DNA of 64,000 nt from Trabulsiella odontotermitis (GTDB lineage: Bacteria; Pseudomonadota; Gammaproteobacteria; Enterobacterales; Enterobacteriaceae), in the NCBI RefSeq assembly GCF_030053895.1, contig NZ_CP125781.1:4464001-4528000 (forward strand), written 5' to 3'. Under the pieces are notes generated by a model, which searched no databases, was not told the origin of the DNA, and saw nothing but the letters and a program-made list of their open reading frames with translations. A program made the translations under genes and the position numbers. Positions within the stretch are counted from its first letter, which is position 1; the number at the start of each line of letters is the position of its first letter. This document shows, piece after piece, positions 1-9,222 of this stretch.

Positions 1-878
1 CCCGCCAGTGCCAGCGCGCCGGACGGTTCCGCCACCGCTCGCACGTCTTCGAACAGATCTTTCATCGCCGCACAGATGGCGTCGCTGTCGACCGTGATGA
101 TGTCATCGAGGTACATCTGACACAGGCGGAATGTTTCATCGCCGATGCGCTTCACCGCCACCCCTTCGGCAAACAACCCGACGCGCGGCAACTCAACCGG
201 ATGACCGGCATCCAGCGCGGCTTTCAGACAGGCGGAGTCTTCCGCTTCGACGGCAATCACTTTGATCTGCGGCATCAGCTGTTTGATCAGCACCGCCACG
301 CCCGCCGCCAGCCCACCGCCGCCAACCGGAACAAATACGCGATCGATATGCGCATCCTGTTGCAGTAACTCCAGCGCCAGCGTGCCCTGCCCTGCAATCA
401 CCATCGGATGATCGAACGGCGGCACCCAGGTAAACCCCTGCTGTTGTGACAGTTCAATAGCTTTCGCTTTCGCTTCATCAAAGTTCGCGCCGTGCAGCAG
501 CACCTCGCCACCAAAGCCGCGTACCGCGTCGACTTTGATATCTGCGGTGGCGACCGGCATGACAATCAACGCCTTCACGCCGAGGCGCGCAGAAGAAAAC
601 GCAACGCCCTGTGCATGGTTGCCCGCAGACGCCGTGATGACGCCCCGCGCTTTTTGCTCTTCAGTCAGCCCTGCCATCATGGCGTACGCGCCGCGTAGCT
701 TAAAGCTGTGCACTGGCTGCCTGTCTTCGCGCTTCACCAGAATGACGTTTTCAAGGCGCGACGACAGCTTTTCCATTTTCTGCAGTGGCGTGACCTGCGC
801 GGCTTCATACACCGGCGCGCGCAGCACGGCCCTGAGATATTCTGCCCCCTCAGGGGCAGCGGATAGGGATTCGGCCAT
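1..878 (-). CDS. ilvA: Threonine deaminase IlvA, N-terminal part (cut by window edge)
   Basis: Biosynthetic threonine ammonia-lyase: a PLP enzyme converting L-threonine to 2-oxobutanoate, the first committed step to isoleucine. About 292 residues are present, against roughly 514 in the family. They cover the catalytic domain, including the HSFKLRGAY segment with the PLP lysine and the VGGGGLAAG phosphate-binding loop. The C-terminal isoleucine/valine-binding regulatory domain lies beyond position 1. I chose the ATG at 878 because it gives the family N-terminus MAES. A second ATG at 881 overlaps the ilvD stop as TAATG. It is the last gene of the ilvGMEDA operon, translationally coupled to ilvD. 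Confidence 0.97.
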   Translation of the reverse strand, partial: MAESLSAAPEGAEYLRAVLRAPVYEAAQVTPLQKMEKLSSRLENVILVKREDRQPVHSFKLRGAYAMMAGLTEEQKARGVITASAGNHAQGVAFSSARLGVKALIVMPVATADIKVDAVRGFGGEVLLHGANFDEAKAKAIELSQQQGFTWVPPFDHPMVIAGQGTLALELLQQDAHIDRVFVPVGGGGLAAGVAVLIKQLMPQIKVIAVEAEDSACLKAALDAGHPVELPRVGLFAEGVAVKRIGDETFRLCQMYLDDIITVDSDAICAAMKDLFEDVRAVAEPSGALALA

Positions 879-880
879 CA

Positions 881-2731
881 TTAGCCTCCAAGTTTGGATT
901 TATCGCGCACAGCGCCTTTATCCGCACTGGTGGCCAGGCTCGCATAAGCCCGCAGAGCGAAGGACACTTCACGCTGACGATCGCGCGGCGTCCAGGCTTT
1001 ATCACCGCGTGCTTCCTGCGCTTCACGACGCGCCGCCATCTCCTGATTGCTGACCTGAAGCTGAATGTCGCGGTTCGGGATATCAATAGCGATCAGGTCG
1101 CCATCTTCAACCAGCGCAATGCTGCCGCCGCTGGCGGCTTCCGGTGAAACGTGACCAATGGAGAGACCGGAGGTACCGCCGGAGAAACGTCCGTCGGTGA
1201 TCAGCGCACAGGCTTTGCCAAGTCCCATTGATTTCAGGAAGGTGGTCGGATAGAGCATTTCCTGCATGCCCGGGCCGCCTTTCGGCCCTTCGTAACGGAT
1301 CACGACAACATCACCTTCCACTACTTTGCCGCCAAGGATGGCGTCTACCGCTTCTTCCTGACTTTCGTAGACTTTCGCCGGGCCGGTGAACTTCAGGATG
1401 CTGTCGTCAACGCCCGCCGTTTTTACGATACAGCCATTCTCGGCGATGTTGCCGTACAACACCGCCAGCCCGCCATCTTTGCTGTAGGCGTGTTCAAGCG
1501 AACGGATACAGCCTTCGGCGCGGTCGTCATCAAGGGTTTCCCAACGGCAATCCTGAGAAAACGCCTGCGTAGTGCGAATGCCCGCCGGGCCTGCGCGATA
1601 CATCGCTTTCACCGCTGCGTCTTCCGTCAGCATGACGTCATACTGCGCCAGCGACTCCGGCAAGGTCAGACCCAGCACGTTTTTCACGTCGCGGTTCAGC
1701 AGACCCGCGCGATCCAGTTCGCCGAGAATGCCAATCACCCCGCCAGCGCGGTGAACGTCTTCCATATGGTATTTCTGCGTACTCGGTGCCACTTTGCACA
1801 GCTGCGGCACTTTGCGCGACAGCTTATCGATATCACTCATGGTGAAATCAATTTCTGCTTCCTGGGCTGCCGCCAGCAGGTGCAGCACGGTGTTGGTGGA
1901 ACCGCCCATCGCGATATCCAGCGTCATGGCGTTCTCAAACGCCGCCTTGCTGGCGATGTTGCGCGGCAGTGCGCTGGCATCATCCTGCTCGTAATACCGT
2001 TTGGTCAGCTCAACAATGCGTGAACCGGCATTGAGGAACAGCTGTTTACGGTCGGCGTGGGTCGCCAGCAGCGAGCCATTACCCGGCTGCGACAGACCCA
2101 GCGCTTCGGTCAGACAGTTCATTGAGTTGGCGGTGAACATACCGGAACAGGAGCCACAGGTCGGGCACGCGGAACGCTCCACCTGATCGCTCTGCGCATC
2201 GGACACTTTCGGATCCGCCCCCTGGATCATCGCATCGACCAAATCCAGTTTGATGATCTTATCGGAAAGCTTGGTTTTCCCGGCCTCCATCGGGCCACCG
2301 GAGACGAAAATCACCGGAATATTGAGACGCAGGGACGCCATCAGCATCCCCGGGGTAATCTTGTCGCAGTTGGAGATGCAGACCATCGCATCTGCGCAGT
2401 GGGCGTTGACCATGTATTCGACAGAGTCGGCGATCAGCTCGCGCGATGGCAGTGAATAAAGCATGCCTCCGTGGCCCATCGCGATGCCGTCATCGACAGC
2501 GATCGTATTGAACTCTTTCGCCACGCCGCCTGCGGCTTCGATTTGTTCGGCAACCAGTTTGCCGAGATCGCGCAGGTGAACGTGCCCCGGCACAAACTGG
2601 GTAAACGAGTTCACAACGGCAATGATCGGTTTGCCGAAATCGGCATCGGTCATACCGGTGGCGCGCCACAGCGCGCGGGCACCCGCCATATTACGGCCGT
2701 GGGTGGTAGTGGCGGAACGGTACTTAGGCAT
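881..2731 (-). CDS. ilvD: Dihydroxy-acid dehydratase IlvD
   Basis: Fe-S dehydratase that converts 2,3-dihydroxy-3-methyl(butanoate or pentanoate) to the 2-oxo acids of the valine and isoleucine pathways. At 616 residues it has the same length as the E. coli enzyme. Visible motifs are the cluster and metal regions around ISNCDKITPGML (about residue 120) and CPTCGSCSGMFTANSMNCL (about 195), and the C-terminal TDGRFSGGTSGLSIGHVSPEAA. It lies 62 bp downstream of ilvE, with a hairpin in the gap, and its TAA overlaps the ilvA start region. No anomaly seen. Confidence 0.99.
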   Translation of the reverse strand: MPKYRSATTTHGRNMAGARALWRATGMTDADFGKPIIAVVNSFTQFVPGHVHLRDLGKLVAEQIEAAGGVAKEFNTIAVDDGIAMGHGGMLYSLPSRELIADSVEYMVNAHCADAMVCISNCDKITPGMLMASLRLNIPVIFVSGGPMEAGKTKLSDKIIKLDLVDAMIQGADPKVSDAQSDQVERSACPTCGSCSGMFTANSMNCLTEALGLSQPGNGSLLATHADRKQLFLNAGSRIVELTKRYYEQDDASALPRNIASKAAFENAMTLDIAMGGSTNTVLHLLAAAQEAEIDFTMSDIDKLSRKVPQLCKVAPSTQKYHMEDVHRAGGVIGILGELDRAGLLNRDVKNVLGLTLPESLAQYDVMLTEDAAVKAMYRAGPAGIRTTQAFSQDCRWETLDDDRAEGCIRSLEHAYSKDGGLAVLYGNIAENGCIVKTAGVDDSILKFTGPAKVYESQEEAVDAILGGKVVEGDVVVIRYEGPKGGPGMQEMLYPTTFLKSMGLGKACALITDGRFSGGTSGLSIGHVSPEAASGGSIALVEDGDLIAIDIPNRDIQLQVSNQEMAARREAQEARGDKAWTPRDRQREVSFALRAYASLATSADKGAVRDKSKLGG

Positions 2732-2761
2732 GCTTTGTTTACTCCCGGTGACAATCTGTTA

Positions 2762-2787
2762 AACGGGACGGTGCGTGCCGTCCCGTT
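2762..2787. other. Perfect hairpin in the ilvE-ilvD gap
   Basis: The repeat is AACGGGACGG, a six-base loop, then CCGTCCCGTT. It lies wholly inside the 62-bp gap between the ilvE stop and the ilvD start. There is no U-run directly after it in the direction of transcription, so it is more likely an mRNA stability or processing hairpin than a terminator. That role is inferred. Confidence 0.7.
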
Positions 2788-2793
2788 ATTTAA

Positions 2794-3723
2794 TTATTGA
2801 TTTACTGGATCCAGCCAGCCCCATTTATCTTCGGTTTCGCCAGTAAAGAGGCCAAAGAACGCTTTCTGAATACGTTTAGTGACCGGACCACAGCGGCCTT
2901 CGCCCACCTGAATACCGTCAACGCTGCGTACCGGCGTGATTTCCGCGGCGGTACCGGACATGAACACTTCGTCGGCCAGATACAGCGATTCGCGGGACAG
3001 CACCTGCTCACGCACTTCAATGCCCAGCTCTTTCGCCAGCTTGATGATGGCATCGCGGGTGATGCCTGGCAGTGCAGAGGAGGTAAACGGCGGGGTGAAC
3101 AGCACGCCGTCTTTCACTTCAAACAGGTTTTCGCCAGCGCCTTCGGAGATATAACCGTTAACGTCCAGCGCGATACCTTCCTGATAGCCGTGGCGGCGCG
3201 CTTCGCTGCCAACCAGCAGCGAGGAGAGATAGTTACCACCCGCTTTCGCGGCGGTCGGAATGGTGTTTGGCGCAGCGCGGTTCCAGGAAGAGACCATCGC
3301 ATCAATACCTTGCTCCAGCGCTTCCGCACCGAGGTAGGCACCCCACGGGAAGGCGGCGATGATGACATCTGTAGTGTATCCCGGAGGCGGGTTCACACCC
3401 ATGCCGACGTCGCCGACAAACACCAGAGGACGAATATAAGCACTGGTCAGGTTGTTTTTACGGATCACCGCGCGGCAGGCTTCCATCAGTTCATCGACGC
3501 TCTGAGACACCGGGAAACGATAGATTTTGGCTGAGTCGCGCAGACGCTGCATGTGTTCACGATGACGGAACACCACCGGCCCTTTGTGAGAATCGTAGCA
3601 GCGGATCCCTTCAAAAACGGAGGTACCGTAGTGCAGTGCGTGGGACATTACGTGCACTTTGGCATCTTCCCAACGAATCATCTCGCCATTAGACCAGATG
3701 TAATCAGCTTTTTTCGTCGTCAT
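2794..3723 (-). CDS. ilvE: Branched-chain amino acid aminotransferase IlvE
   Basis: PLP-dependent fold-type IV transaminase for the last step of valine, isoleucine and leucine synthesis. It has 309 residues, equal to the E. coli protein. The PLP-lysine segment is AAKAGGNYLSSL (about residue 160). The class-IV signature EGAGENLFEVKDG lies near 195, and SGTAAEITPVRSVDG lies near 258. Third structural gene of the operon, 17 bp after ilvM. Confidence 0.98.
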   Translation of the reverse strand: MTTKKADYIWSNGEMIRWEDAKVHVMSHALHYGTSVFEGIRCYDSHKGPVVFRHREHMQRLRDSAKIYRFPVSQSVDELMEACRAVIRKNNLTSAYIRPLVFVGDVGMGVNPPPGYTTDVIIAAFPWGAYLGAEALEQGIDAMVSSWNRAAPNTIPTAAKAGGNYLSSLLVGSEARRHGYQEGIALDVNGYISEGAGENLFEVKDGVLFTPPFTSSALPGITRDAIIKLAKELGIEVREQVLSRESLYLADEVFMSGTAAEITPVRSVDGIQVGEGRCGPVTKRIQKAFFGLFTGETEDKWGWLDPVNQ

Positions 3724-3740
3724 TTTTCTTCCTTTTGCGC

Positions 3741-4004
3741 TCAGGCGCGGATTTGTTGTGATGATGTTGTTCGTTGCTGGATCTCGACACAGGCGACGTC
3801 GACCAGTTTGCTCAACTGACTAAACAGTAATTCGACTGGACGAGGACTGGCAACGGTCAATTCGATATTAATATTTTGCGCATCAGTTGCAGTCTCCATA
3901 TTCATAGAACAAATCTGAAAACCGCGATGGCGCACCACGCGTAAAACACGCTCTAACGTTTCCGGGTTGAAACGAGCCTGAACGGCGAGCTGATGTTGCA
4001 TCAT
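3741..4004 (-). CDS. ilvM: Acetolactate synthase II small subunit IlvM
   Basis: Regulatory ACT-domain subunit of acetohydroxyacid synthase II. It has 87 residues, the usual size for the family, starting MMQHQLAVQARFNPETLERVLRV. Its ATG overlaps the ilvG stop in an ATGA arrangement (4-bp overlap), which indicates translational coupling and equimolar production with the large subunit. Confidence 0.97.
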   Translation of the reverse strand: MMQHQLAVQARFNPETLERVLRVVRHRGFQICSMNMETATDAQNINIELTVASPRPVELLFSQLSKLVDVACVEIQQRTTSSQQIRA

Positions 4005-5647
4005 GATAATTTCTCCAGCATTTGCGAGTTACTGGCACCTGGCGGCACCAATGGCCAGACGTTCTCAAGCTCATCGATTGAGACATGAAGCAGGTAAGGC
4101 CCCTCGCTTGACAGCATGGTGTCGAGTGCCGCTTCAACCTGGTCTTTACGGGTGATGTGCTGGCCTGGAATGCCGAAGGCGCTGGCCAGCGTGAGGAAAT
4201 CGGGATTATCGGTGAGGGTTGTTTCGCTATAACGTTCCTGAAAAAACAGCTGCTGCCACTGGCGAACCATGCCTAATCGCTGGTTATCCATTAAAACGAT
4301 CTTTAATGGCAGCTGTTTTCGTTTTACGGTGCCCAGCTCCTGAACATTCATCATGAACGAGCCGTCACCAGAGATACAGATAACCGTATCATTCGGGCGC
4401 GCCACCTGAGCGCCAACGGCGGCCGGTAAGCCAAAACCCATCGTCCCCAGACCGCTGGAGGTAATGAAGTTTTCCGGGCGGGTGTAAGTCATGTGCTGCG
4501 CCGACCACATCTGGTGCTGGCCCACGTCGGTGGTCACCACGCAGTCAGCCGGTTTACGATCAGACAGTTGCTTCAGCAGCAAAGGGGCATAGATGGACTC
4601 GCCCGGATGATCGTAGCGCCAGGCGTGTTCTGCACGTAATTCAGCCACCTGCTGTTGCCAGGCATTGATGGACAATGGTTGCGTCAGTGCAGGCAGCATG
4701 GCATTCAGATCACCCTGCAGCGCGACATGCACCTGACGCAGTTTGTTCATCTCTGCCGGATCGATATCCATGTGGATCACGCTGGCGTTTGGCGCGAAGG
4801 TATTCAGTTTGCCGGTCACACGATCGTCAAAACGCGCGCCAACGGCAATCAGCAGATCACATTCCTGCACCGCCAGATTCGCCGCTTTCGTGCCGTGCAT
4901 CCCAAGCATACCGAGATAGTACGGATAATCCGCCTCCACTGCGCCGAGCCCTTTCAGAGTGCATACCGCGGGCATTTGCGTGGTAGCGATAAACGCGCGC
5001 AGCGCCGGAACCGCCTGCGCCATACCCACGCCGCCGCCAATGTACAGCATCGGTTTTTGCGCCTGCGCCAGCATCTGGCGTGCCTGTTCGACTTCAGCGT
5101 GAGGGAACGCTTCCGGAGTTTCAACAGTGGAAAAATGCGGCTCCAGCGCCGCCTGTGCCAGCTGAATATCTTTAGGGATATCCACCAGTACCGGGCCAGG
5201 ACGACCTGAGTTTGCCACCTCGAACGCTTCCGCCATTACCCGCGGTAACTCGTCGAGAGATTGCACCAGAAAACTGTGCTTGGTGCAGGCCAGCGACAAA
5301 CCGAGAACGTCCACTTCCTGAAACGCGTCGGTACCGATAAACGGTGACGCCACCTGTCCGGTGATGGCGACCACAGGAACGGAGTCGAGCAGGGCATCCG
5401 CCAGACCGGTGATCAGGTTGGTTGCGCCAGGGCCGGATGTGGCGATACAGACGCCGGTTTTACCTGTCGCGCGGGCGTAACCGATGGCCGCCATCGCAGC
5501 CCCCTGCTCGTGCCGGCACAGGAGATGTTCCACGCCGCCGTCATACAATGCATCGTAAACCGGCATGATGGCGCCACCAGGATAGCCGAATACCGTGTCA
5601 ACTCCCTGTGCGCGCAATGCATGTACCACCCACTGAGCTCCATTCAT
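4001..5647 (-). CDS. ilvG: Acetolactate synthase II large subunit IlvG, intact
   Basis: ThDP-dependent catalytic subunit making 2-acetolactate and 2-aceto-2-hydroxybutanoate. The 548-residue frame is uninterrupted. The ThDP glutamate is in the N-terminal GYPGG...RHEQGAA segment (about residues 19-50), and the C-terminal ThDP/Mg motif is GDGSFMMNVQELGT (about 430). E. coli K-12 carries a frameshift in ilvG that leaves it valine-sensitive. This copy has none, so it should be functional. First structural gene after the leader and attenuator. Confidence 0.98.
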   Translation of the reverse strand: MNGAQWVVHALRAQGVDTVFGYPGGAIMPVYDALYDGGVEHLLCRHEQGAAMAAIGYARATGKTGVCIATSGPGATNLITGLADALLDSVPVVAITGQVASPFIGTDAFQEVDVLGLSLACTKHSFLVQSLDELPRVMAEAFEVANSGRPGPVLVDIPKDIQLAQAALEPHFSTVETPEAFPHAEVEQARQMLAQAQKPMLYIGGGVGMAQAVPALRAFIATTQMPAVCTLKGLGAVEADYPYYLGMLGMHGTKAANLAVQECDLLIAVGARFDDRVTGKLNTFAPNASVIHMDIDPAEMNKLRQVHVALQGDLNAMLPALTQPLSINAWQQQVAELRAEHAWRYDHPGESIYAPLLLKQLSDRKPADCVVTTDVGQHQMWSAQHMTYTRPENFITSSGLGTMGFGLPAAVGAQVARPNDTVICISGDGSFMMNVQELGTVKRKQLPLKIVLMDNQRLGMVRQWQQLFFQERYSETTLTDNPDFLTLASAFGIPGQHITRKDQVEAALDTMLSSEGPYLLHVSIDELENVWPLVPPGASNSQMLEKLS

Positions 5648-5730
5648 AGTTACATCCCCGCCATAAATTGTGAGAAACAGAATATTGTGCTGTTGGTCAT
5701 TGTCTGTTCCTCGCTTCAGTATTTAAGTCA

Positions 5731-5765
5731 TAAAAAAACCCCCGGACCTTTCGGTGCGGGGGTCT
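5731..5765 (-). terminator. ilv operon attenuator terminator
   Basis: Read on the minus strand this is a GC-rich hairpin (CCCCCGCACC and its partner GGTCCGGGGG) followed by seven U. It sits between the ilvL leader peptide and ilvG. This is the classic attenuator, responding to charged Ile, Val and Leu tRNA through ribosome stalling on ilvL. Confidence 0.93.
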
Positions 5766-5786
5766 TAGTTCGTTAAGGCTTGATTT

Positions 5787-5885
5787 CTAAACCTTTCCTC
5801 GTCCAAGTGCAGCCCCGCACGGTGGGATAATAATCACCACCACGCTAATCACGACCAGGCTAATCACTCGTAGAAGGGCTTTCAT
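5787..5885 (-). CDS. ilvL: ilv operon leader peptide IlvL
   Basis: A 32-residue leader peptide starting MKALLRVISLVVISVVV and ending GRGKV. About half of its residues are Leu, Val or Ile, the amino acids made by the operon. Translation of this run of codons controls the downstream terminator by attenuation. The ATG at 5885 and TAG at 5787 match the E. coli ilvL layout. It is an acting-in-cis regulator, not a functional enzyme. Confidence 0.93.
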   Translation of the reverse strand: MKALLRVISLVVISVVVIIIPPCGAALGRGKV

Positions 5886-5926
5886 TTTGTTTACTTTCGG
5901 CTTCTTGTTCGAAGGAATACCTAAAG

Positions 5927-5955
5927 AGGTAACACAGGCTGGGGAAGGAACACAA
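5927..5955 (-). promoter_or_regulatory. Probable ilvL (ilvGp2-like) promoter
   Basis: On the minus strand TTGTGT, 17 bp, then TTACCT, placed about 40 bp upstream of ilvL. The bases around it (CTCTTTAGG, then ATTCCTTCGAAC) match my memory of the E. coli ilvG P2 promoter and start site. The hexamers are weak matches, so this rests mainly on the position and that recalled similarity. Confidence 0.55.
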
Positions 5956-6225
5956 GATTTTTTTATGACGCGTTTCGTGAGCTCGCTAACGATTCACATT
6001 AAACGCCTTGTTTTTTATAAGAAAAATCGCAATTGAAAAAATTTCAGTTATTTTTGCTACATTGGGAGCCCACCTGTCGCAATTTTCGTCTCTGCGAGGC
6101 GGGTTCCACCTTTCCTGCAATGCGGTGAAAATCCGCAAAAATGCAGGAATCAGCCTCGTATTTCGCATAAGTCAACGCTAACGCTGCGGTTCTCAGCCGA
6201 TATAGTGTCGCCCTCAGGAGGCTCT

Positions 6226-7749
6226 ATGTCGTTATCAGTGGTCTACACCCGTGCAGCACTTGGCATTACCGCGCCGCTTATTACCGTCGAGGTGCATATC
6301 AGTAATGGTTTACCCGGATTAACGTTAGTTGGCCTTCCGGAAACCACCGTCAAAGAGGCCAGAGATCGGGTGCGCAGCGCAATCATTAATAGTGGTTATG
6401 AGTTCCCGGCAAAAAAAATCACCATCAATCTTGCCCCTGCCGATCTGCCCAAAGAAGGCGGACGATACGATTTACCTATCGCCATTGCGCTTCTGGTGGC
6501 CTCTGAACAGCTTAACGGGGCAAAGCTGAGTCAGTACGAGTTTGTGGGTGAGCTGGCCCTCACCGGCGCGCTACGGGGAATTCCTGGTGCTATTTCGGGG
6601 GCGATGGAAGCCATCCGGGCCGGGCGGAGCATTGTCGTGGCGGAAGATAACGCCGCCGAAGTGGGATTGATTGGCGGCACCTGTTGTTTTATCGCAAATC
6701 ATCTGCAGGAAGTCTGTGCTTTTCTGGAAGGAAAACACTCGCTGAGCCTGGCGCCGTCAACGCACGCAGAGGCTGCGGAATCGCCGCATGAGGATCTTCG
6801 CGATGTCATTGGGCAAAGTCAGGGAAAACGCGCACTTGAGATCACTGCCGCAGGCGGCCACAACCTGCTGTTCATTGGCCCGCCGGGAACTGGCAAAACG
6901 ATGCTTGCCAGCCGACTGAATGGTTTGCTTCCCCCGTTGAGCAACGATGAAGCGCTCGAAAGTGCGGCAATCATTAGTCTGGTAAATGCGACGAGCGTTA
7001 AAGCACAGTGGCGTCAGCGGCCCTTTCGTTCTCCACATCACAGCGCATCGTTGAACGCCATGGTAGGAGGTGGATCCATACCCATGCCTGGCGAGATATC
7101 GCTGGCACACAACGGCATTCTGTTTCTTGATGAACTGCCGGAATTTGAACGGCGCGTGCTGGATGCGCTGCGGGAACCGATTGAATCCGGTCAGATCCAC
7201 ATTTCGCGAACCCGGGCAAAAATCACCTATCCGGCGCGTTTTCAGTTGATTGCCGCAATGAACCCCAGCCCGACAGGCCACTATCAGGGAAACCATAATC
7301 GCGCGACGCCGGAACAGACAATGCGCTATCTGGGCCGCCTGTCTGGCCCCTTTCTCGACCGTTTCGATCTCTCACTAGAAATCCCCCTTCCGCCGCCGGG
7401 ACTGCTGAGCCATGCAACGAACAGTGGCGAAGACACCGCGACGATTCGGGAACGGGTGATACAGGCGCAGGCATGCCAGTATGCGCGGCAGCACAAACTC
7501 AATGCCCACCTGGAAGGAGGAGAAATACGGGAACATTGTCTGCTGAATGATGACGATGCGCTGTGGTTAGAACAAACGCTGACGCAACTGGGGTTATCAA
7601 TCCGTGCATGGCAGCGCCTGCTGAAGGTGGCACGCACCATTGCCGATCTTGAACAGGCTACGCGCATTACACGGCAGCATCTGCAGGAGGCGTTAAGTTA
7701 CCGGGCGATCGATCGCTTACTCATTCATTTGCAGAAACTGCTGGCATAA
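6226..7749 (+). CDS. comM: ComM/YifB, Mg-chelatase-like AAA+ ATPase
   Basis: AAA+ hexameric helicase that in naturally transformable bacteria promotes branch migration during recombination of imported DNA. Its role in enteric bacteria is less clear. The 507 residues start MSLSVVYTRAALG at the ATG preceded by GGAGG; an upstream in-frame ATG at 6205 lacks this context. It has an N-terminal Lon-like fold (ChlI domain, about 1-170), Walker A GPPGTGKTM (about 222), Walker B ILFLDELPEF (about 300), and a C-terminal lid. It is divergent from ilvL and separated from maoP by a shared terminator. Confidence 0.96.
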   Translation: MSLSVVYTRAALGITAPLITVEVHISNGLPGLTLVGLPETTVKEARDRVRSAIINSGYEFPAKKITINLAPADLPKEGGRYDLPIAIALLVASEQLNGAKLSQYEFVGELALTGALRGIPGAISGAMEAIRAGRSIVVAEDNAAEVGLIGGTCCFIANHLQEVCAFLEGKHSLSLAPSTHAEAAESPHEDLRDVIGQSQGKRALEITAAGGHNLLFIGPPGTGKTMLASRLNGLLPPLSNDEALESAAIISLVNATSVKAQWRQRPFRSPHHSASLNAMVGGGSIPMPGEISLAHNGILFLDELPEFERRVLDALREPIESGQIHISRTRAKITYPARFQLIAAMNPSPTGHYQGNHNRATPEQTMRYLGRLSGPFLDRFDLSLEIPLPPPGLLSHATNSGEDTATIRERVIQAQACQYARQHKLNAHLEGGEIREHCLLNDDDALWLEQTLTQLGLSIRAWQRLLKVARTIADLEQATRITRQHLQEALSYRAIDRLLIHLQKLLA

Positions 7750-7776
7750 AAAAAGGGCCGCAGCCCTTTTTTTATT
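7746..7776. terminator. Bidirectional terminator between comM and maoP
   Basis: The sequence AAAAAAAGGGCCGCAGCCCTTTTTTTA forms a short GGGC/GCCC hairpin, with an A-run before it and a U-run after it. It can therefore end transcription from both convergent genes, comM (+) and maoP (-). Confidence 0.85.
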
Positions 7777-8114
7777 TAATCATCGCTTTCTGTGTAATCG
7801 TCAGAGCCTTCCATCTGCGGTTTACCACCGGACAGCGTATGGAAACGCTTCGGACGCTTAATCCGCGCCATATACTTGAACCATACACGCTCTGCTTCCG
7901 TGGTTGGTTCACGTTCACCGCGGCACACCGCAACAAATTGTTTCTCGTCTTCGGTTACAGGTTCGCGCTTACCCAGCTCCAGTTCGTTGAGGGCATAACC
8001 ATAACGTTCAAGCAGTTGTGCCTCTTTGATGGTGAAATCACCATGACGGGAGAAACCACGCGGATAATTTTTATTGTCGAAAAAACGATTTGTCGTCGTA
8101 AAGCTTTCCGCCAT
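7776..8114 (-). CDS. maoP: MaoP, Ori macrodomain organizer (YifE)
   Basis: A 112-residue protein (DUF413 family) starting MAESFTTTNRFFDNKNYPRGF. In E. coli MaoP acts with a nearby cis site, maoS, to constrain the Ori macrodomain. The maoS site is expected near this gene, but I could not confirm a specific copy. Convergent with comM and divergent from hdfR, as in E. coli. Length and composition are normal. Confidence 0.93.
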   Translation of the reverse strand: MAESFTTTNRFFDNKNYPRGFSRHGDFTIKEAQLLERYGYALNELELGKREPVTEDEKQFVAVCRGEREPTTEAERVWFKYMARIKRPKRFHTLSGGKPQMEGSDDYTESDD

Positions 8115-8232
8115 CCTACACGCTCCTAATTCTTTGGCCGAGCTATTTATGGCGCGGAGTATTAGTTACGCTTGACAGAGTGTAAAACAAAAGATTTAAA
8201 TCATAACGAAAAATAATTTTGCGGAGAAGGTT

Positions 8233-9054
8233 GTGGATACGGAATTGCTTAAAACTTTCCTCGAAGTCAGCAGAACTCGTCACTTTGGACGCGCTGCTGA
8301 AGCGCTCTATTTGACACAATCAGCCGTCAGTTTTCGCATCCGTCAGCTGGAAAATCAGCTCGGCGTAAATCTTTTTACCCGACATCGCAATAACATACGG
8401 CTTACGGCCGCCGGCGAAAAACTGCTGCCTTACGCAGAAACGTTGATGAACACCTGGCAAGCAGCGCGCAAAGAGGTTGCGCATACGTCACGACACAATG
8501 AATTCTCCATCGGTGCCAGCGCATCACTTTGGGAATGTATGCTGAATAGCTGGTTGGGCAGGCTCTACAAAACCCCCAATAATCTGCAGTTCGAAGCCCG
8601 AATAGCTCAACGCCAGTCGCTGGTTAAGCAATTGCATGAACGGCAGCTTGATCTGCTGATCACTACCGAATCGCCGAAAATGGATGAATTTAGCAGCCAG
8701 TTATTAGGCCATTTCACGCTTGCGCTTTATGCTGCAGAGCCTGCGCAAGTGAAGGCGGATCTCAACTATCTGCGCCTGGAATGGGGACCGGATTTTCAGC
8801 AACATGAGGTAGGCCTGCTGGCCAGCGATGATATTCCCAGCCTGACGACCAGCTCTGCGGAACTGGCGCGACAACAACTTTCTCCGCTTAATGGTTGTAC
8901 CTGGTTACCCATGAGCTGGGCGAAAGAGAAAGGGGGATTACATACGGTGACAGACAGCGCAACGCTTTCCCGCCCGTTGTATGCCATCTGGCTACAAAAC
9001 AGTGATAAACAGACGCAGCTCCGCGACATTCTGAAGACCAGTGTGCTGGATTAA
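8233..9054 (+). CDS. hdfR: LysR-family regulator HdfR
   Basis: LysR-type repressor known in E. coli as a negative regulator of the flagellar master operon flhDC. It starts at GTG 8233 (encoded as Met), preceded by GGAGAAGG, giving DTELLKTFLEVSRTRHFGRAAEALYLTQ. The N-terminal winged HTH covers residues 1-60 (SAVSFRIRQLENQLG), with the effector domain after it. The 273 residues are slightly fewer than the E. coli 279: a few residues are missing around the KTPNNLQFE segment and at the C-terminus. Divergent from maoP. Confidence 0.95.
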   Translation: MDTELLKTFLEVSRTRHFGRAAEALYLTQSAVSFRIRQLENQLGVNLFTRHRNNIRLTAAGEKLLPYAETLMNTWQAARKEVAHTSRHNEFSIGASASLWECMLNSWLGRLYKTPNNLQFEARIAQRQSLVKQLHERQLDLLITTESPKMDEFSSQLLGHFTLALYAAEPAQVKADLNYLRLEWGPDFQQHEVGLLASDDIPSLTTSSAELARQQLSPLNGCTWLPMSWAKEKGGLHTVTDSATLSRPLYAIWLQNSDKQTQLRDILKTSVLD

Positions 9055-9056
9055 CC

Positions 9057-9079
9057 ATGAGGGCGGAATGCCCTCATGA
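9057..9079. other. Hairpin directly after hdfR
   Basis: CATGAGGGC, five bases, GCCCTCATG: a perfect 9-bp stem starting right at the hdfR stop. It has no adjacent T-run but is followed 20 bp later by an A/T-flanked terminator. Confidence 0.6.
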
Positions 9080-9102
9080 AGCGCTCGGTAAATAGCAGAC
9101 AA

Positions 9103-9137
9103 AAAAAATCCTTTGCCGAAGCAAAGGATTATTTTTT
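9103..9137. terminator. Terminator of the rRNA-tRNA transcript
   Basis: AATCCTTTGC, CGAA, GCAAAGGATT with A-tract on the left and ATTTTTT on the right. In the minus direction it immediately follows tRNA-Trp and ends the rRNA operon. In the plus direction it can end hdfR transcription. Confidence 0.88.
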
Positions 9138-9138
9138 A

Positions 9139-9214
9139 TGGCAGGGGCGGAGAGACTCGAACTCCCAACACCCGGTTTTGGAGACCGGTGCTCTACCAAT
9201 TGAACTACGCCCCT
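9139..9214 (-). tRNA. trpT: tRNA-Trp (CCA)
   Basis: A 76-nt gene beginning AGGGGCGTAGTTCAATTGG with anticodon loop CTCCAAA and an encoded CCA end. It is the last gene of the rRNA transcript, directly after tRNA-Asp, as downstream of E. coli rrnC. Confidence 0.98.
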
Positions 9215-9222
9215 AATTAGGG

